A stretch of DNA of 64,000 nt from Hevea brasiliensis (taxonomy: Eukaryota; Streptophyta; Magnoliopsida; Malpighiales; Euphorbiaceae): assembly GCF_030052815.1 (NCBI RefSeq), contig NC_079501.1:92652759-92716758 (forward strand), read 5' to 3'. Positions 62,937 to 64,000 of the stretch are shown one piece after another. A program made the translations under genes and the position numbers. Each line of letters starts with the position of its first letter. Position 1 is the stretch's first letter. A model generated the notes under the pieces. That model did not search any database. It had not been told where the DNA came from and worked only from the letters and a program-made list of their open reading frames with translations.

Positions 62937-63870
62937 AATCCTCCAAAGTTATTTATTTATTATTATAAAAAGATTGGCTGATGGGACATGCAAAATAAAA
63001 GAAAATTAGATGGAGACAACTAAAGTGTTAAAAATTGATAATGTGATTAGGTTTAATAGATTTTTGGCATTCAATTACAAGTTCAGAAAGCCCCTTCCTG
63101 AAGAAAAAAAACAATGGATAAAAGACATGTTGGAAATTTTCAACTGCCAATCAGTGCAAGACATACATAACCATACAAGAATATCATCAATTTTTATACT
63201 CTGAGTTGGCTATAAATCGCGGTGGAGAGCAACTTAAAATCCATGGGTTGGGAATCTGACTTCTAGGAATAAAGATGTTTTAATTTAGAATGATGACAAA
63301 GTATTATTTCTCAAGCCTACATAACATGGAATTATACACAGAGAGAGAAGAGGAGGTTGGGGAGTGTGCATCCTCCACTCCATGTAGTCATGACCGGGGC
63401 TGATTTTCAACAACCAGGCTTGCTGTCATAGAAATTCAAAATGAAGACAATTGAAGCAGCATCACCATCCTTCCTTGTATTGGCCGGCAAAGTCCACAGG
63501 GAATTGACAATTTTCTCTGTAGGATACTGCTAATGACAAATAGTCACAGCACCAACCAGATAAGGGTTGAAAGTGAGAATCCTAAAATTCTGCTATTCCC
63601 CTCCTCTACCAATGTCCAAAGAAATGGACAAGAAGATGCAGACGATAAATCACGTTGCTTGGATGCATTATCAATCATCACCCTCAATAGTAAGAAACAA
63701 AGATCTTCCTTTCCTGCTATTTCCAGCTGCAGAGTAAAAAATGAGGAATCAGCCCACAATTAGCTACCGGATTGACAATTCACAGTATTTGATTTAAATT
63801 ATCCAGAAGAGAGTTTCAACCAAGGATAAATAAGTTCAAGAAAAGCATTCAAGCAAATGACAATATAATT
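62937..63870. repeat. Segmental duplication copy B, right part
   Basis: Resumes the copy A order: TTATTTATTTATTATTA, GCAAAATAAAAGAAAATTAGA, ACAACTAAAG, then 63415-63870 matching 43790-44215. It has about 310 bp (63045-63355) absent from copy A, including a 64-codon frame at 63010 that begins in duplicated non-coding sequence. The splice-acceptor-like TTTTTACTCTGCAG on the minus strand (about 63730) is conserved with copy A. Confidence 0.85.
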
Positions 63871-64000
63871 GAAATAATCAAATTGATATATTAGATATGA
63901 GAATTCATACCAGAAAATTTTAACTCCGCATGGCATAATAGTGTGGAGCAAGTTCAGTCAACCATAAATAATCGATTCTAGTTATGTTGCGGATATACTT
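63871..64000. other. Unique sequence at window end
   Basis: Similarity to copy A has ended; no feature seen before the window stops. Confidence 0.5.

Noticed and set aside
63010..63204. 64-codon frame in copy B
   Set aside because: It starts in duplicated non-coding sequence and is absent from copy A; no domain recognised.

Overview
This window is plant nuclear DNA: very AT-rich intergenic sequence, genes broken by canonical introns, long-LTR Ty3/gypsy chromoviruses, a TRIM, MITEs and RTE-type LINE remnants. Two host genes are complete and both lie on the minus strand. One is a five-exon organelle-targeted RimP-like ribosome maturation protein (12593-14729). The other is a SPIRAL1-like microtubule regulator (18027-19579, with a 5' UTR exon near 20580-20690). 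The gene and repeat types fit a eudicot. A member of the Euphorbiaceae such as Hevea or Manihot is my guess from the style of the repeats and is not demonstrated.

Layout. 1-11.4 kb is gene-poor: a Mutator-type MITE (712), a CACTA-type MITE (2870), a second Mutator-type MITE split by a composite TRIM/gypsy insertion (3967-6245), and a 551-bp solo LTR (9088-9638). 12.6-20.7 kb holds the two genes. 20.8-25.6 kb is extremely AT-rich with a degraded tandem duplication. A dead RTE LINE lies at 25.6-26.3 kb and a MITE at 26.8 kb. From 28.2 to 44.2 kb is copy A of a segmental duplication, split by a nest: a Mutator-type MITE holds a 10.3-kb Tekay-like chromovirus (target duplication AATTT), whose 3' LTR holds a 3750-bp solo LTR. 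Three MITE/hAT elements follow (46.9-50.3 kb). A second, heavily deleted copy of the same chromovirus lies at 50.7-55.5 kb. Copy B of the duplication (56.2-63.9 kb) is split by a 6.5-kb insertion carrying two minus-strand pseudogenes with duplicated promoters.

Decay pattern. The large transposon reading frames (gag-pol, the deleted gag-pol copy, and the PF04195-like gene) are closed almost only by in-frame nonsense codons, with no frameshift seen over 4.8, 1.5 and 1.8 kb. Several stops are demonstrably CAG to TAG by comparison of the two chromovirus copies, as expected from deamination of methylated CHG sites. The small 59.6-60.0 kb gene does carry a frameshift.

Nothing here is a clearly new functional system. 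The best candidates for something undescribed are the three-LTR TRIM/gypsy chimera at 4741-6213, the unclassified 6.5-kb insertion with twin promoters, and two orphan coding-like exons on either side of the TE nest.
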